64,000 nt of DNA from Hyphomicrobium_A sp963728165 (GTDB lineage: Bacteria; Pseudomonadota; Alphaproteobacteria; Rhizobiales; Hyphomicrobiaceae), in NCBI GenBank assembly GCA_963728165.1, contig CAVSIY010000001.1, forward strand, positions 124,001 through 188,000, read 5' to 3'. Under the pieces are notes generated by a model, which searched no databases, was not told the DNA's origin, and was given only the letters and a program-made list of their open reading frames with translations. Position numbers and translations under genes: made by a program. The first letter of the stretch is position 1. The number at the start of each line of letters is the position of its first letter. Shown one piece after another: positions 26,974 through 35,590 of the stretch.

Positions 26974-28095
26974 CTAGTAATTGCCGCTCACCGCGTTGGA
27001 GAGGCTGGGGACGCTATACTCGGCCGCGACCTTTCCCCGCCGGTGGGCACGGTGCCGGCGCAACTGGTGCCGCGGGGGGGCGGCGGCGGCGGTGGTGGTG
27101 GTGGCTTCGGCGGCGACGGGCGCGCTTGCCGTCGCATGCGTTCCCCCCTCATGCGTGCGCTCGCGGGGGCCGGGCGCCAGCTCCGTCACCTCGGGCTCGC
27201 TGACGGCGGCGAGCGTGGTTGCGGCGATGGCGGTGATGGGCGGCGTGGGCTTGGGGGTGCCGCGCTTGGCCTCTGACTTCGCAAGCTTCGCCTCGAGCTC
27301 GGCAGTAAGCGCCGGAAGCGGCGTGAAGGCGGTCTTGGAGCGCAGTTGCACGATCTTGTAGCCGCGCTGCTTGAGCTCGGCGAGGATGGTCGGCAGCGCC
27401 TTGGCGGTCGAGGCCTTGATGTCGTGGAACAGCACGATGCCGCCGTTCCGCTTCTCGATCTGCTCGAGCGTGCGTTTGACGAGCCGGCTCGGGTTGCCGA
27501 TGTAGCTGTCGTTGGACACCACATCCACGGTGAAGGCGGCGATGCCACGCTCCTGCAGGTAGGCGAGCATCGGCCCGGAATCGCTCAAGCCCGGGAAGCG
27601 GAAGAAGGGCGCGATCGGCCCTTCGGCGGCAAGGGCGACCGCGGCGAACCCGCGCTCGATCTGATCCTTGGCCTTCTCCAGGCTCTGGCGGCGCAGGTTC
27701 ATGGGATGCGACCAGGTGTGCGAGCCCACAGTGTGCCCACGGGCCAGGACCTCTTTGACCATGTACGGGTAGGCCATCGCCATCTCGCCGACATAGAAGA
27801 ACGTGGCCTTGGTGCAGAACTTGTCGAGCGTGTCGAGAATGGGCTTGGTATGGCGCGGCAGCGGGCCATCGTCGAAGGTGAGCACGACCTCCTTGGGACC
27901 GAGAAAGCGCGGCTCCCTCTCGTACTTGCTGAAATCGCCGAACAGCGGCCCAGACTTCGGGTCGATCTCCACGATGCGCGACACCCCGAGTGCGGTCTCG
28001 GGATTGGGGCAGGTCTCCGTCTCCGCCGCCAGGGCGGGTTGAAGGGCTGCTGCGGACATGAGCACTAGCGCAATCGAAGCCAATGAGCGGGTCAC
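26974..28095 (-). CDS. Exported polysaccharide deacetylase (NodB domain), paralogue 1
   Basis: Predicted secreted carbohydrate esterase family 4 enzyme that removes acetyl groups from a glycan such as peptidoglycan or an exopolysaccharide. A signal peptide (ASIALVLMSAAALQPALA) precedes a linker containing LGVSRIVEID, shared with two other paralogues in this window. NodB motifs: TFDDGP (73-78), SHTWSHP with the metal-binding His pair, FFRFPG, and LFHDI. The last 110 residues are a Thr/Ala/Pro-rich basic tail, which may bind the wall. Length 373 aa. It lies 85 bases downstream of paralogue 2. Confidence 0.9.
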   Translation of the reverse strand: MTRSLASIALVLMSAAALQPALAAETETCPNPETALGVSRIVEIDPKSGPLFGDFSKYEREPRFLGPKEVVLTFDDGPLPRHTKPILDTLDKFCTKATFFYVGEMAMAYPYMVKEVLARGHTVGSHTWSHPMNLRRQSLEKAKDQIERGFAAVALAAEGPIAPFFRFPGLSDSGPMLAYLQERGIAAFTVDVVSNDSYIGNPSRLVKRTLEQIEKRNGGIVLFHDIKASTAKALPTILAELKQRGYKIVQLRSKTAFTPLPALTAELEAKLAKSEAKRGTPKPTPPITAIAATTLAAVSEPEVTELAPGPRERTHEGGTHATASAPVAAEATTTTAAAAPPRHQLRRHRAHRRGKVAAEYSVPSLSNAVSGNY

Positions 28096-28180
28096 GGGAT
28101 CACCTCAGATAGCCGAATGTCCGAGTTGGGCATGAGTGCTGGGCCCCGGGGATAAAAGATTGCCCCGGCACGGGTCTCGC

Positions 28181-29191
28181 TCATGGCTGCAGCCATTGCT
28201 GGTACCATGGCATAGCTTCGCTTTTTCCTAAAGCTTTGGCCTTCGTTGGCGTGTGGTCGGCGCCGCCTGGTGGCGCCCACGGCAACACCTCGGCGCCTCT
28301 CTTCGTCCCGCTCTGCTGCCAGACGATCGAGCGCGATGCGAGCGGCTCCTTCGCAGATGCGAGCTTGCGGTGTGCGATCTCCCGCTCGGCCAGCGTGTCG
28401 TAGTCGGCAAGGGTGGTGACGGGCGCCTTCGGCACGAGGTGCACGATTTTGTAGCCGCGCTCCTTCAAGGCATCGAGGATCTCTTTGAGGGCGTGCGCGG
28501 TGGAGGGCTGGATGTCGTGGAACAGCACGATGCCCTTGTGCCGCCTGGCGAGCTGCGCCAGCACGTTGGCCTTCACGGCCTCGCCATCGCGCGTCTTGAA
28601 GTCGCGCGAGTCGACGTCGATGCCGAAGCTCGCCACGTTGCGCGACTTGAGATAGGCGATCGAGGCCGGGCTCGTGCGCAGGTAGGGGAAGCGGAAGAAG
28701 GGGGCGACGGGCCCCTGCATCGCCTGCGCCACCGCGCTGACGCCCAACTCGATCTCGTCCTTGGCCTTGTCGAGAGCGAGGCCCTGCAGCTTGGCGTGCG
28801 ACCAGGTGTGGGTGGCGACCGTGTGTCCGCGGCGGGCAACCTCGCGCACCATGGCCGGATCGGCGACCGCCATGCGGCCCACCATGAAGAAGGTGGCCTT
28901 GGTGCAATGCTCGTCCAGGGCCTTGAGGACGGCCTGGGTATAGCGGCGCAAGGGGCCGTCGTCGAAGGTGAGGACAACCTCGCCGTCGGCGAGGAAATTG
29001 TACTCGCCCGCAGGCGATCGCCCGAACATGGGCCCCTGGGCGGTGTCCACCTCGACGACGCGCGACAGCCCGAGCACGTCGCTGCGGGTCGCACAGGCAT
29101 CCACGGCCGGAGCCGACTGTGCACGCGCCAACTCCGTGCCGCATGCAAGCAGACACGCAACCGCTACAACTAACGCCTTCATCCGCCGCAT
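28181..29191 (-). CDS. Exported polysaccharide deacetylase (NodB domain), paralogue 2
   Basis: Second member of the trio, 336 aa from the ATG at 29189-29191. Signal peptide (MKALVVAVACLLACGTELARA), then the shared LGLSRVVEVD motif, and NodB motifs TFDDGP (75-80), THTWSHAK, FFRFPYLR and LFHDIQPST. Metal-binding Asp and both His are in place, so it should be active. The reading frame stays open to 29344, but that start would hide the signal peptide. It is followed by paralogue 1 on the same strand and is probably co-transcribed. Confidence 0.9.
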   Translation of the reverse strand: MRRMKALVVAVACLLACGTELARAQSAPAVDACATRSDVLGLSRVVEVDTAQGPMFGRSPAGEYNFLADGEVVLTFDDGPLRRYTQAVLKALDEHCTKATFFMVGRMAVADPAMVREVARRGHTVATHTWSHAKLQGLALDKAKDEIELGVSAVAQAMQGPVAPFFRFPYLRTSPASIAYLKSRNVASFGIDVDSRDFKTRDGEAVKANVLAQLARRHKGIVLFHDIQPSTAHALKEILDALKERGYKIVHLVPKAPVTTLADYDTLAEREIAHRKLASAKEPLASRSIVWQQSGTKRGAEVLPWAPPGGADHTPTKAKALGKSEAMPWYQQWLQP

Positions 29192-29466
29192 TGACCAAAT
29201 TCCGCCCGCAGGCCACACCCTACGCCGCACGACGGCCCAATCATAATCCCGCTCTTTAGATAGAGCCCCACCAACTAACATTTCCTGTAGAACGTCGCTC
29301 GTGCAACGTTCCAGGCTTTGGGCTTCGGGCCCGTTCTGTTGCATTCAGGTATCAGACTGTCTTAGTCCACGGAACGTGCTAAGCCGCGGGCTAATCACAA
29401 TCGCTTTGCCCTTTTGATGACGGTCGGGAGCATGCTTCGGCATCGTCCCCAGGTGAGAGCACGGCC

Positions 29467-30846
29467 ATGAGCGAAGTGCACGAGGAGATCGCTGCGCACG
29501 AGCGCGGGGCCGCCCCGACGCCCGAGCTCGTGCGCGCCGTCACCGAGGCGGTGGAGGCCGACGACAAGGCTAGGGTGCGCACGCTCTTGGCCGACGTGCA
29601 CGGACCCGACCTCGCCGACATGATCGAGCTTCTGGGCCCGCAGGAGCGGGTCGCCGTCATCCTGGCGCTGGGGGCCGATTTCGATTTCGAGGTGCTGACC
29701 GAGGTCGACGAGAGCGTGCGCGACCAGGTGGTCGAGGCGCTTCCCAACAACGTGCTGGCCAAGGGCGTCGAGGAGCTGGACAGCGACGACGCCGCCTACC
29801 TGCTGGCCGATCTGGAGGAAAGCGACCAGAAGGAGATCCTCGATCAGCTGCCGCAAAGCGATCGGGCCGCGCTGCAGCGCAACCTGCTCTATCCGGAGGA
29901 GACCGCCGGCCGCCTGATGCAGGCCGACTTCGTGGCGGTGCCGCCGTTCTGGACGGTGGGCCAGGTCATCGACTTCGCGCGCGAGACCGAGGATCTGCCC
30001 GATACCTTCTCGGAGATCTTCGTCGTCGATCCGGGCTTTCATCTGTTGGGCAGCCTCGACATCTCCCGCTTGCTGCGCACCAAGCGCGAGGTGCCCGTCG
30101 ATACCATCATGGACAAGGACCGCCATATGGTGCTGGCCACCGCCGACCAGGAGGCGGTGGCGCGCCAGTTCGAGCGCTACGGCCTGATGGCGGCCCCCGT
30201 CGTCGACAAGAACGAGCGCCTCGTCGGTGTCGTCACCGTCGACGACGTGGTCGAGGTGATCGAGCAGGAGGCCGACGAGGACGCCAAGCTCTTGGCCGGC
30301 GTCGGCGACGAGCAGGTGACCGACAGCGTGCGCCAGATCATGCCGCCGCGCTTTGCCTGGCTGTTCGTCAACCTGCTGACGGCGATCCTCGCCTCGTCCG
30401 TCATCAAGCTGTTCGACGCGTCGATCGAGAGCATGGTGGCACTCGCCGTGCTGATGCCGATCGTCGCCTCCATGGGCGGCAACGCCGGCACCCAGACCAT
30501 GACCATCACGGTGCGCGCGCTGGCGACGAAGGAGCTCAATCCGGCCAACATCGTGCGCGTCGCCCTGCGCGAGACCGCCGTGGGGCTGATCAATGGGCTG
30601 GTGTTCGCGGTTCTGCTGGCGCTGCTCGCCTACTATTGGTTCGGCACCGACCAGCTCGGCGCGGTGATCGCCATCGCCATGGTGGTGAACCTGCTCGCCG
30701 CGGCGCTCGCCGGCATCTTTATTCCCTTGGGGCTGGAGCGCATGGGGTTCGATCCCGCCGTCGCCTCGACCGTGTTCGTGACGACGGTGACCGACGTGGT
30801 CGGCTTCTTCTCGTTCCTGGGGCTCGCCACGCTGTGGCTGATGTGA
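29467..30846 (+). CDS. mgtE: Magnesium transporter MgtE
   Basis: Mg2+ channel of the inner membrane. Domains in order: cytoplasmic N domain (about 10-135, helical superhelix), tandem CBS domains (about 137-265; VDTIMDKDRHMVLATADQEAV), plug helix, and five transmembrane helices (about 290-459). The pore signature PIVASMGGNAGTQT and TDVVGFFSFLGLA are present. Length 459 aa is typical. A GGTGAGAG site precedes the ATG. The 275-base leader before it shows no recognised magnesium riboswitch. A rho-independent terminator follows. Confidence 0.95.
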   Translation: MSEVHEEIAAHERGAAPTPELVRAVTEAVEADDKARVRTLLADVHGPDLADMIELLGPQERVAVILALGADFDFEVLTEVDESVRDQVVEALPNNVLAKGVEELDSDDAAYLLADLEESDQKEILDQLPQSDRAALQRNLLYPEETAGRLMQADFVAVPPFWTVGQVIDFARETEDLPDTFSEIFVVDPGFHLLGSLDISRLLRTKREVPVDTIMDKDRHMVLATADQEAVARQFERYGLMAAPVVDKNERLVGVVTVDDVVEVIEQEADEDAKLLAGVGDEQVTDSVRQIMPPRFAWLFVNLLTAILASSVIKLFDASIESMVALAVLMPIVASMGGNAGTQTMTITVRALATKELNPANIVRVALRETAVGLINGLVFAVLLALLAYYWFGTDQLGAVIAIAMVVNLLAAALAGIFIPLGLERMGFDPAVASTVFVTTVTDVVGFFSFLGLATLWLM

Positions 30847-30896
30847 GGCGTGCGGCCTCGCGGCATCTCTGCCCGAGGGGATGAAGAAGTGAGGGG

Positions 30897-30925
30897 CTGC
30901 GGGGCGGGGAGCGCCGCAGGTTTTT
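30897..30925 (+). terminator. Rho-independent terminator of mgtE
   Basis: CTGCGG at 30897-30902 pairs with CCGCAG at 30914-30919, followed by GTTTTT at 30920-30925. It lies about 50 bases after the mgtE stop, in the right orientation. Confidence 0.7.
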
Positions 30926-31309
30926 GGTAACAAAGAAGCGGCGCTGCTGCCGCCCCGCGCAGGATTTTTCGGCCTACCCGCAGCAATTAAGCGTTCTCGC
31001 ACCCCGGACTTTCACCGGGGCGGGTGCGGCGAGCCCCGGATAGTCTGCCGCGCGTGACGGTCTCGAGTACCCGGCCTGCCACCCGCCCTCGATGCAGGAC
31101 GCCTCGAGATCGACCCCTCAGCGGGGCGGGATGGGCGGAGTTTCGCATGGGCCCGGCGCGCGGGGATAAGTTTTCTTCGCGCCGCCTGCTCACTTAGCTC
31201 CACCCGGGAATACAGAGAGGGGTAAGCGCCGGCCACAACCTCCCATGTTGGGAAGACGCGCTAAGATAGCTTGGCGCGTCGCGCTAACGTTCAGTGGAGC
31301 TGAACTGCA
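30926..31309. other. GC-rich intergenic stretch with a strong hairpin
   Basis: About 380 bases without a convincing gene. On the minus strand the stretch 31004-31022 folds as CCCCGG, a TGAAAGT loop, then CCGGGG, and outer bases extend the pairing through GCAC/GTGC. Other arms (GAGGGCGGG, CTCGAG, GCGGGG) could pair too. A 68-codon minus-strand frame here is rich in Arg and Gly and reads like translated non-coding sequence. It may be a structured RNA or repeat remnant; nothing firmer can be said. Confidence 0.4.
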
Positions 31310-31750
31310 ATGCCCATCACCATACGCCCCCTGGAGGAAAGAGACCGCGTGCAGTGGGAGGCGCTGTTCCGCGCCTACATCCGCTTCTACAAGGAGAAGG
31401 TGACCGACGAGGTCATCGAGCTGACGTGGCAGCGCGTGCTCGGCCAAGAGGACGGCTTCTACGGACTGGTCGCGGAGGAGGACGGCCGCCGTCTCGTCGG
31501 CCTCGTGCATCTCCTGTTCCACCGTTCGACCTGGTCGCCGACCTACTATTGCTACCTGGAGGATCTGTTCGTCGACATCGACACGCGGAGGCAGGGCGTC
31601 GGGCGGGCGCTGATCGAGGCCAGCTACCGCGAGGCGGACAAGCGCGGAGCGACGCGCACCTACTGGGCGACCAAGGCCGACAACGCGGCGGCGCGGCGGA
31701 TCTATGACCGGGTCGCCAAGCCGAGCGGGTTCGTGCAGTACCGGCGGTGA
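31310..31750 (+). CDS. GNAT-family N-acetyltransferase (146 aa)
   Basis: Acetyl-CoA-dependent acetyltransferase of unknown substrate. The acetyl-CoA motif is in VDIDTRRQGVGRALIEASYREA (R-x2-G-x-G/A form). The C-terminal NAARRIYDRVAKPSGFVQYRR matches the short GNAT proteins whose product is near RimI or an amine acetylase. Aromatic WSPTYYCYLEDLFVD forms the central strand. The ATG at 31310 is preceded by GGAG. No partner gene nearby. Confidence 0.87.
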   Translation: MPITIRPLEERDRVQWEALFRAYIRFYKEKVTDEVIELTWQRVLGQEDGFYGLVAEEDGRRLVGLVHLLFHRSTWSPTYYCYLEDLFVDIDTRRQGVGRALIEASYREADKRGATRTYWATKADNAAARRIYDRVAKPSGFVQYRR

Positions 31751-32066
31751 GGGCCGTGTCGGCTCCGGAGGCTCTGGCACCAACGTTGCCTTCAATGATC
31801 CGAACAGGACTTGGTGCGACCGTAGCCCACTCACACCCGTCCTATTTGAGCGAGCGCTGAGTCAACAATGGCCACTGCGCAGCGCATCTATGTAGTTGGG
31901 GCGGGTCCCGTGTCGCTTCGGTCATGTGAGGCAATTGTGGACGAAAAGGCCGAGATAGCCCCGATGAACGCCTCGACCCTTTGTGAAGGGTTGCGATTGG
32001 CGGCAATATTTGCCGGTGGCGAATTACCGTGCAGGACGTGCGTCACCAATCAAATCAACGAAGCAC
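31751..32066. other. Lower-GC intergenic stretch, no firm gene
   Basis: About 315 bases with lower GC than its surroundings. A plus-strand frame from 31868 starts MATAQRIYVVGAGP, which recalls some small alphaproteobacterial proteins, but it loses coherent codon use after about 20 codons and overlaps the next gene, so I do not call it. It could be a decayed gene. No terminator or repeat seen. Confidence 0.45.
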
Positions 32067-32684
32067 ATGGGGCACGCCGTGCGCACGACACTGGCTATTG
32101 TGATGGCCGCGGTTGGAATCCTGTTGGATCCGCCATCCTGCAGCTCGGAAAGCATTGCGGGATGGGCGGCGAGTGTCCAGGACGCCCAGACCAACCAGAA
32201 CGCACTCGCAGCCGGCATTGACGCATATCGGGACGGCGCTCTCGAAGTCTGTGTTGAAGCGCTTAGCAATGCCCTGGGAGGACGCCTCACCAATAAGCAA
32301 CGCGCCGACGCTCTTTACTTCCGCGGACTGGCATATCGGGAACTCGGCCTGCCCGGGCAGGCCGTCCTGGACCTAACGAGCGCCACGTCGCTGAAGAATG
32401 GGCTGTCGAAGGCTCGATTAAAAGACGCGAAGAGATATCGCGATGGCGCAACCCGCGAAGCGGGGATCAGCCCCGCAGTGTCGGTGATTGCTGAAGACGC
32501 TTCCGTGAATGGCTCCCGGACCGCCGTACCAGTTCCGCCCGGTCGGGTTCCCGTTCCCAAGGAGCAACCCCGCGAATGGGCCCCCATAACAACGGGCTCA
32601 ATCAGCACGGGCGAGCCGCCGCCGGCTCCTCATGGCGGCTTCATCTCGGCTGTAGAGAAGTTGATTATTCCGGACTGGCCATAA
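32067..32684 (+). CDS. Exported TPR-like hypothetical protein (205 aa)
   Basis: A signal peptide (AVRTTLAIVMAAVGILLDPPS, possibly a lipobox-like end at Cys) precedes a short helical region with one TPR-like repeat (ALYFRGLAYRELGLPGQAVLDLTSA). The C-terminal half is Pro/Ser-rich with repeated P-V-P. Base composition is lower in GC than neighbouring genes, so it may be recently acquired. I start at the ATG at 32067; the ribosome-binding site is weak and an earlier start at 31983 is possible. Function unknown. Confidence 0.6.
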   Translation: MGHAVRTTLAIVMAAVGILLDPPSCSSESIAGWAASVQDAQTNQNALAAGIDAYRDGALEVCVEALSNALGGRLTNKQRADALYFRGLAYRELGLPGQAVLDLTSATSLKNGLSKARLKDAKRYRDGATREAGISPAVSVIAEDASVNGSRTAVPVPPGRVPVPKEQPREWAPITTGSISTGEPPPAPHGGFISAVEKLIIPDWP

Positions 32685-32761
32685 CCGCTCGGGTCAGTCA
32701 CAGAAAACGCGAGGCGTGGCGTGATCGTCGGCTACGAGGTCAGGAGCGGTCTTCGCTAGAC

Positions 32762-34111
32762 TCAGCTCGAGGGCGCGTTGAGGCGGCGGGTCAGGTTCTC
32801 GAACTCCTGGCGCAGCTCCTCGTTCTTGAAGATCTGGTCGAAGGTCGGTGCTTCCAGCTTCTGGATCGCTTCAAAGGAAGCCGCGCTGTCGCGCATCAGG
32901 CTTTTCAGCTGGAAGCTCGCCTCCACCGTCTCATAGGTGTTGTCGGCGATCCTGAGATCGTGCGTCGCCCGCGTGCGCGCCCGCGCGATCTGCTCGCGCT
33001 GCTCTTGCAGATAGCGGCGATAGCCCGTGGCCGCGTCGGAGGCGACCTTCTGCGCCTCGCGGTTGGCCTGCAGCGCGCGCAGCTGGTCGGGGCGGTTCTC
33101 TGCCTTCAGAAGCGCGTTGGTCTTGGCCTGCGCCTTGGCGATGTCCTTCAGAATCGCGTCGAGCTTGGGCATGTAGTTGGTGTCGATCTTGGCGATGGTC
33201 TCGTCCTGCGCGTGCACCAGCATGGCGAACAGCGCCGCGTGCATGGCGAAGTACTTGCGCGCCGAGTTCATGTTGTCGCCGGCCGCGGTCAAAAGCTTGC
33301 CGAGCTGGGTATCGATCACCTTGGCCGCATTGAAGGTGGCCACGAGACGCACGAGGTCGCCCGAGAGCACGCTGTCGAGCAACAGGTCGACCTGCTCTGG
33401 CGCCAGCTCGACTCCCGATTTCGCCAGCGCGGCCGAGATCTCCGTTTTGGTCTTGGCGATCTCATCTTTGTTCTTGGCGATGCGCTTGTCGGCGTCCTTG
33501 ATGTCGCTGCCGAGGCTGTCGACGGTGTCGGTCAGCATGCCGGGCAGCATGCCGTCCTTGGGCGCCGTCAGCTGCTTCTCCTTCATCGCGGCGATGCTGG
33601 CCTCGATGTCGCGGATGTTGTGGCGGAGCCCTTCGACCTTCTTTTGCATGTCGACGATGGGAACGTCGGTGACGATGCCGAGGGCTGAGTTCAAGAGATT
33701 GCGGATGCGCTGCTCGCGGTCCTCGCGCGTCTCCGTCCAAATGGGCGTGAGGATGAACTCGTCGCGTCCGGGCAGCTTCTGGGCTTGCCCGCGCTGCTCG
33801 GCGGCGTCCTGCAGGATGGCGTCGATGGCGCGCATCAAACTGCGCGCCTGCTCGTAGGCCTCATCGCCCTCGCGCGGGTCCTTGGGCTCAGGCACGGCGG
33901 GCTGCGCTTTGGCGCCGGGCGCCGGTGGCCCCATGGGCTCGGGCGCAGCGTTGGTGGTCTCGGCAACCTTGAGGGCTGCACCGGATTTCGAGATCAGGTC
34001 GGCGATGCGGTCGCGGCCCGCGGCCTGGGCGGCAACGGCGCCCGCGTGCGTACCGGCGAGCGCCGCAACGGCGAGAAGGACGGCGATGAGCCCACGAGCG
34101 TTGGCAGCCAT
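32762..34111 (-). CDS. Exported coiled-coil hypothetical protein (449 aa)
   Basis: A clear signal peptide (GLIAVLLAVAALAGTHAGAVAA) is followed by a Pro-rich linker (about 55-80) and then almost entirely helical sequence with heptad character (LRHNIRDIEASIAAMKEK, then DKRIAKNKDEIAKTKTEI, and RYLQEQREQIARARTRAT). No enzyme motif or cysteine pattern was seen. Such proteins may act as periplasmic spacers or envelope scaffolds; that is inference. Transcribed toward the TPR-like gene and about 84 bases after the DUF4287 gene on the same strand. Confidence 0.7.
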   Translation of the reverse strand: MAANARGLIAVLLAVAALAGTHAGAVAAQAAGRDRIADLISKSGAALKVAETTNAAPEPMGPPAPGAKAQPAVPEPKDPREGDEAYEQARSLMRAIDAILQDAAEQRGQAQKLPGRDEFILTPIWTETREDREQRIRNLLNSALGIVTDVPIVDMQKKVEGLRHNIRDIEASIAAMKEKQLTAPKDGMLPGMLTDTVDSLGSDIKDADKRIAKNKDEIAKTKTEISAALAKSGVELAPEQVDLLLDSVLSGDLVRLVATFNAAKVIDTQLGKLLTAAGDNMNSARKYFAMHAALFAMLVHAQDETIAKIDTNYMPKLDAILKDIAKAQAKTNALLKAENRPDQLRALQANREAQKVASDAATGYRRYLQEQREQIARARTRATHDLRIADNTYETVEASFQLKSLMRDSAASFEAIQKLEAPTFDQIFKNEELRQEFENLTRRLNAPSS

Positions 34112-34195
34112 GTTACGAACTCCCGCTTCACCGGCACGACGCCGCAGAATTCCGGCTATTCGATGGTCCCACGATGGCCGCTGGGGGCGGCGGCT

Positions 34196-34910
34196 TTAGC
34201 CGTTCACCTTTGTGGCGGCGAGCCGAACGAGGTCCATCAAACGCTGGTCGACCTGGCGCGCGTCCGTCAGCACGATCATGTGGGAGAGCGCCTCGGTCTT
34301 GCCAAGGCCGCCTCCGGCTGTGCCCTTCTGCACGACGTCGTCGGTCGGGTGCTCGGCGAGCGCCAGATGCAGGCGCAGCTCCTTTGCCCCGATGCCTAAG
34401 CGCGCAAAGGCCTCCGGGTCGGCAATGGCGATGAAGGTCTCGTGCGGCTCGAAGCGGGCTCCCGGCCGCAGGCTTCGGATGCGCGCGATCACGTGCTGGG
34501 CCAGCGGCCGATAGGCTTTGGCTTTGGCGAGCACGGCGGCGAGCGCGTCGGATGACGGCGCTGGAGCGGGTGGATCGACAGGGGGGCGGTGGCGCCACGT
34601 CGTTGGCGGCCACCGGCAGGCTCGGCGCCGGCGTGGCAGCGGGCGATGCCTCGCGCCGCGGCCGACGCACGCGCGGCTTGCCTTTGGCGGCGTCGGCGTA
34701 GATCGGGCGCCCGCCGTTGTGGTGGATGCGCTCCAGCCACGACGCCTTGGAGAACATGAAGCCCTGCTGCCTGAGCCAGTCGATGATGTCGTTGCGGTGG
34801 GGCAGGCCAGCCGCCGTGATCGCCGCCATCCATTGGGAAAGATCGCGGCCGGTCGCCTGCTTGAGCCCGTCGATGAAGGCGCGCTCCTTCTCGCCGTAGT
34901 CGGTCGCCAT
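34196..34910 (-). pseudogene. Frameshifted DUF4287/DUF5655 protein
   Basis: The N-terminal half (from the ATG at 34908-34910, GGGGAGC ahead of it) is a DUF4287-type domain (ERAFIDGLKQATGRDLSQW, then HRNDIIDWLRQQGFMFSKASWLERIHHN). The C-terminal half in another frame is DUF5655-like (YRPLAQHVIARIRSLRPGARFEPHETFIAI, ending TKVNG). The switch occurs at a run of six G on the plus strand (34581-34586); removing one base joins both halves into one 237-aa protein with a Pro/Ala linker. It is either an assembly error in the homopolymer or a fresh mutation. Family role unknown. Confidence 0.8.
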
Positions 34911-34920
34911 CGCGCTCCCC

Positions 34921-35008
34921 CTAGTGTCTCGTAGTGTCTCGATTCCGAAGTTCGCCGGCGTTCGAGGCCGGGCCCGGGAGGGAACTTCGGAATCAAAAGG
35001 GACACTAG
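34921..35008. repeat. Palindromic intergenic repeat, family 1, copy A
   Basis: CTAGTGTC (34921-34928) and GACACTAG (35001-35008) form the outer inverted arms. The inner arms are GATTCCGAAGTTC (34941-34953) and GAACTTCGGAATC (34982-34994), a perfect 13-bp match. A short tandem duplication of AGTGTCTCG adds about ten bases compared with copy B at 40071-40148. Lies just upstream of the DUF4287 gene start. Confidence 0.85.
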
Positions 35009-35026
35009 AATCATAAAGTGGCCAGC

Positions 35027-35045
35027 GTGATTTAGATCACACTAG
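35027..35045. repeat. Half copy of the family 2 palindrome
   Basis: GTGATTTAGATCACACTAG matches the right end of the family 2 element at 39981-40057 (ATCACACTAG). The CTAG end supplies the stop codon (TAG on the minus strand, 35042-35044) of the methyltransferase gene. It sits 18 bases from family 1 copy A, so the two families are neighbours here as well. Confidence 0.6.
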
Positions 35046-35521
35046 AGCCACCGGCGCGTCTTCGCCTTGTAGTCGAGATAGGCCTCCCCGAAGCGCCGCT
35101 CCAGGTGGCGCTCCTCGGGCAGGATGGCGAGGAGCGTGACGAGGACCGCGAAAAGGGCGGCGCCGATCACAAACCAGACGTTCTTCGTCAGCTCGGCGAC
35201 GCCGAAGAGGATCAGGCAGTCGGCGAGGTAGATCGGGTTGCGGAAGTGGGCGTAGGGACCGCTGGTGACGAGCTGGGTGGCGCCCGCGTCCGGCATCACG
35301 GTGGTGCCGTGGCGGCGCAGGGTCAGCACCGACACGGCGAGCAGCACCACGCCGGCCGCACCGAGCCCCAATCCGACGGCGCGCGCTGGCCAATCATCGA
35401 GGCCCGGCCAGGGGAGCGGCCACGCGCGCCCGAGCACGATCGCGGCGGCGAGGGTGCCGATCAGGAGAAGCGGCGGCCAGGGGATGCGGCTTGGCCGCTC
35501 GGTGGTGTCGGTGTGCGCCAT
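35042..35521 (-). CDS. Isoprenylcysteine carboxyl methyltransferase-like membrane protein
   Basis: Integral membrane methyltransferase of the ICMT/PEMT type (159 aa), substrate unknown; in bacteria these may methylate lipids or small thiols. Three or four helices, and the SAM-site motif VTSGPYAHFRNPIYLADCLIL (the GPY-x3-RNP signature). The C-terminal EERHLERRFGEAYLDYKAKTRRWL is a family hallmark with conserved Glu and Arg. Stop codon lies in the palindromic repeat end. Confidence 0.85.
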   Translation of the reverse strand: MAHTDTTERPSRIPWPPLLLIGTLAAAIVLGRAWPLPWPGLDDWPARAVGLGLGAAGVVLLAVSVLTLRRHGTTVMPDAGATQLVTSGPYAHFRNPIYLADCLILFGVAELTKNVWFVIGAALFAVLVTLLAILPEERHLERRFGEAYLDYKAKTRRWL

Positions 35522-35590
35522 CGACTCGTTCCAGGGTGAACGGGCTGAGCTTTACACCAGATTGCACCGCGCGCGCAGGGGAAGCGCGCC

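Noticed and set aside
29192..29466. Magnesium riboswitch in the mgtE leader
   Set aside because: No recognisable M-box consensus or terminator/antiterminator pair.
30987..31193. Arg-rich 68-codon minus-strand frame in the mgtE downstream region
   Set aside because: Looks like translated structured or repeat DNA, with no coding signals.
31868..32221. 117-codon plus-strand frame starting MATAQRIYVV
   Set aside because: Overlaps the exported TPR-like gene, lacks a ribosome-binding site and loses codon bias after the first residues; kept only as a possible decayed gene.
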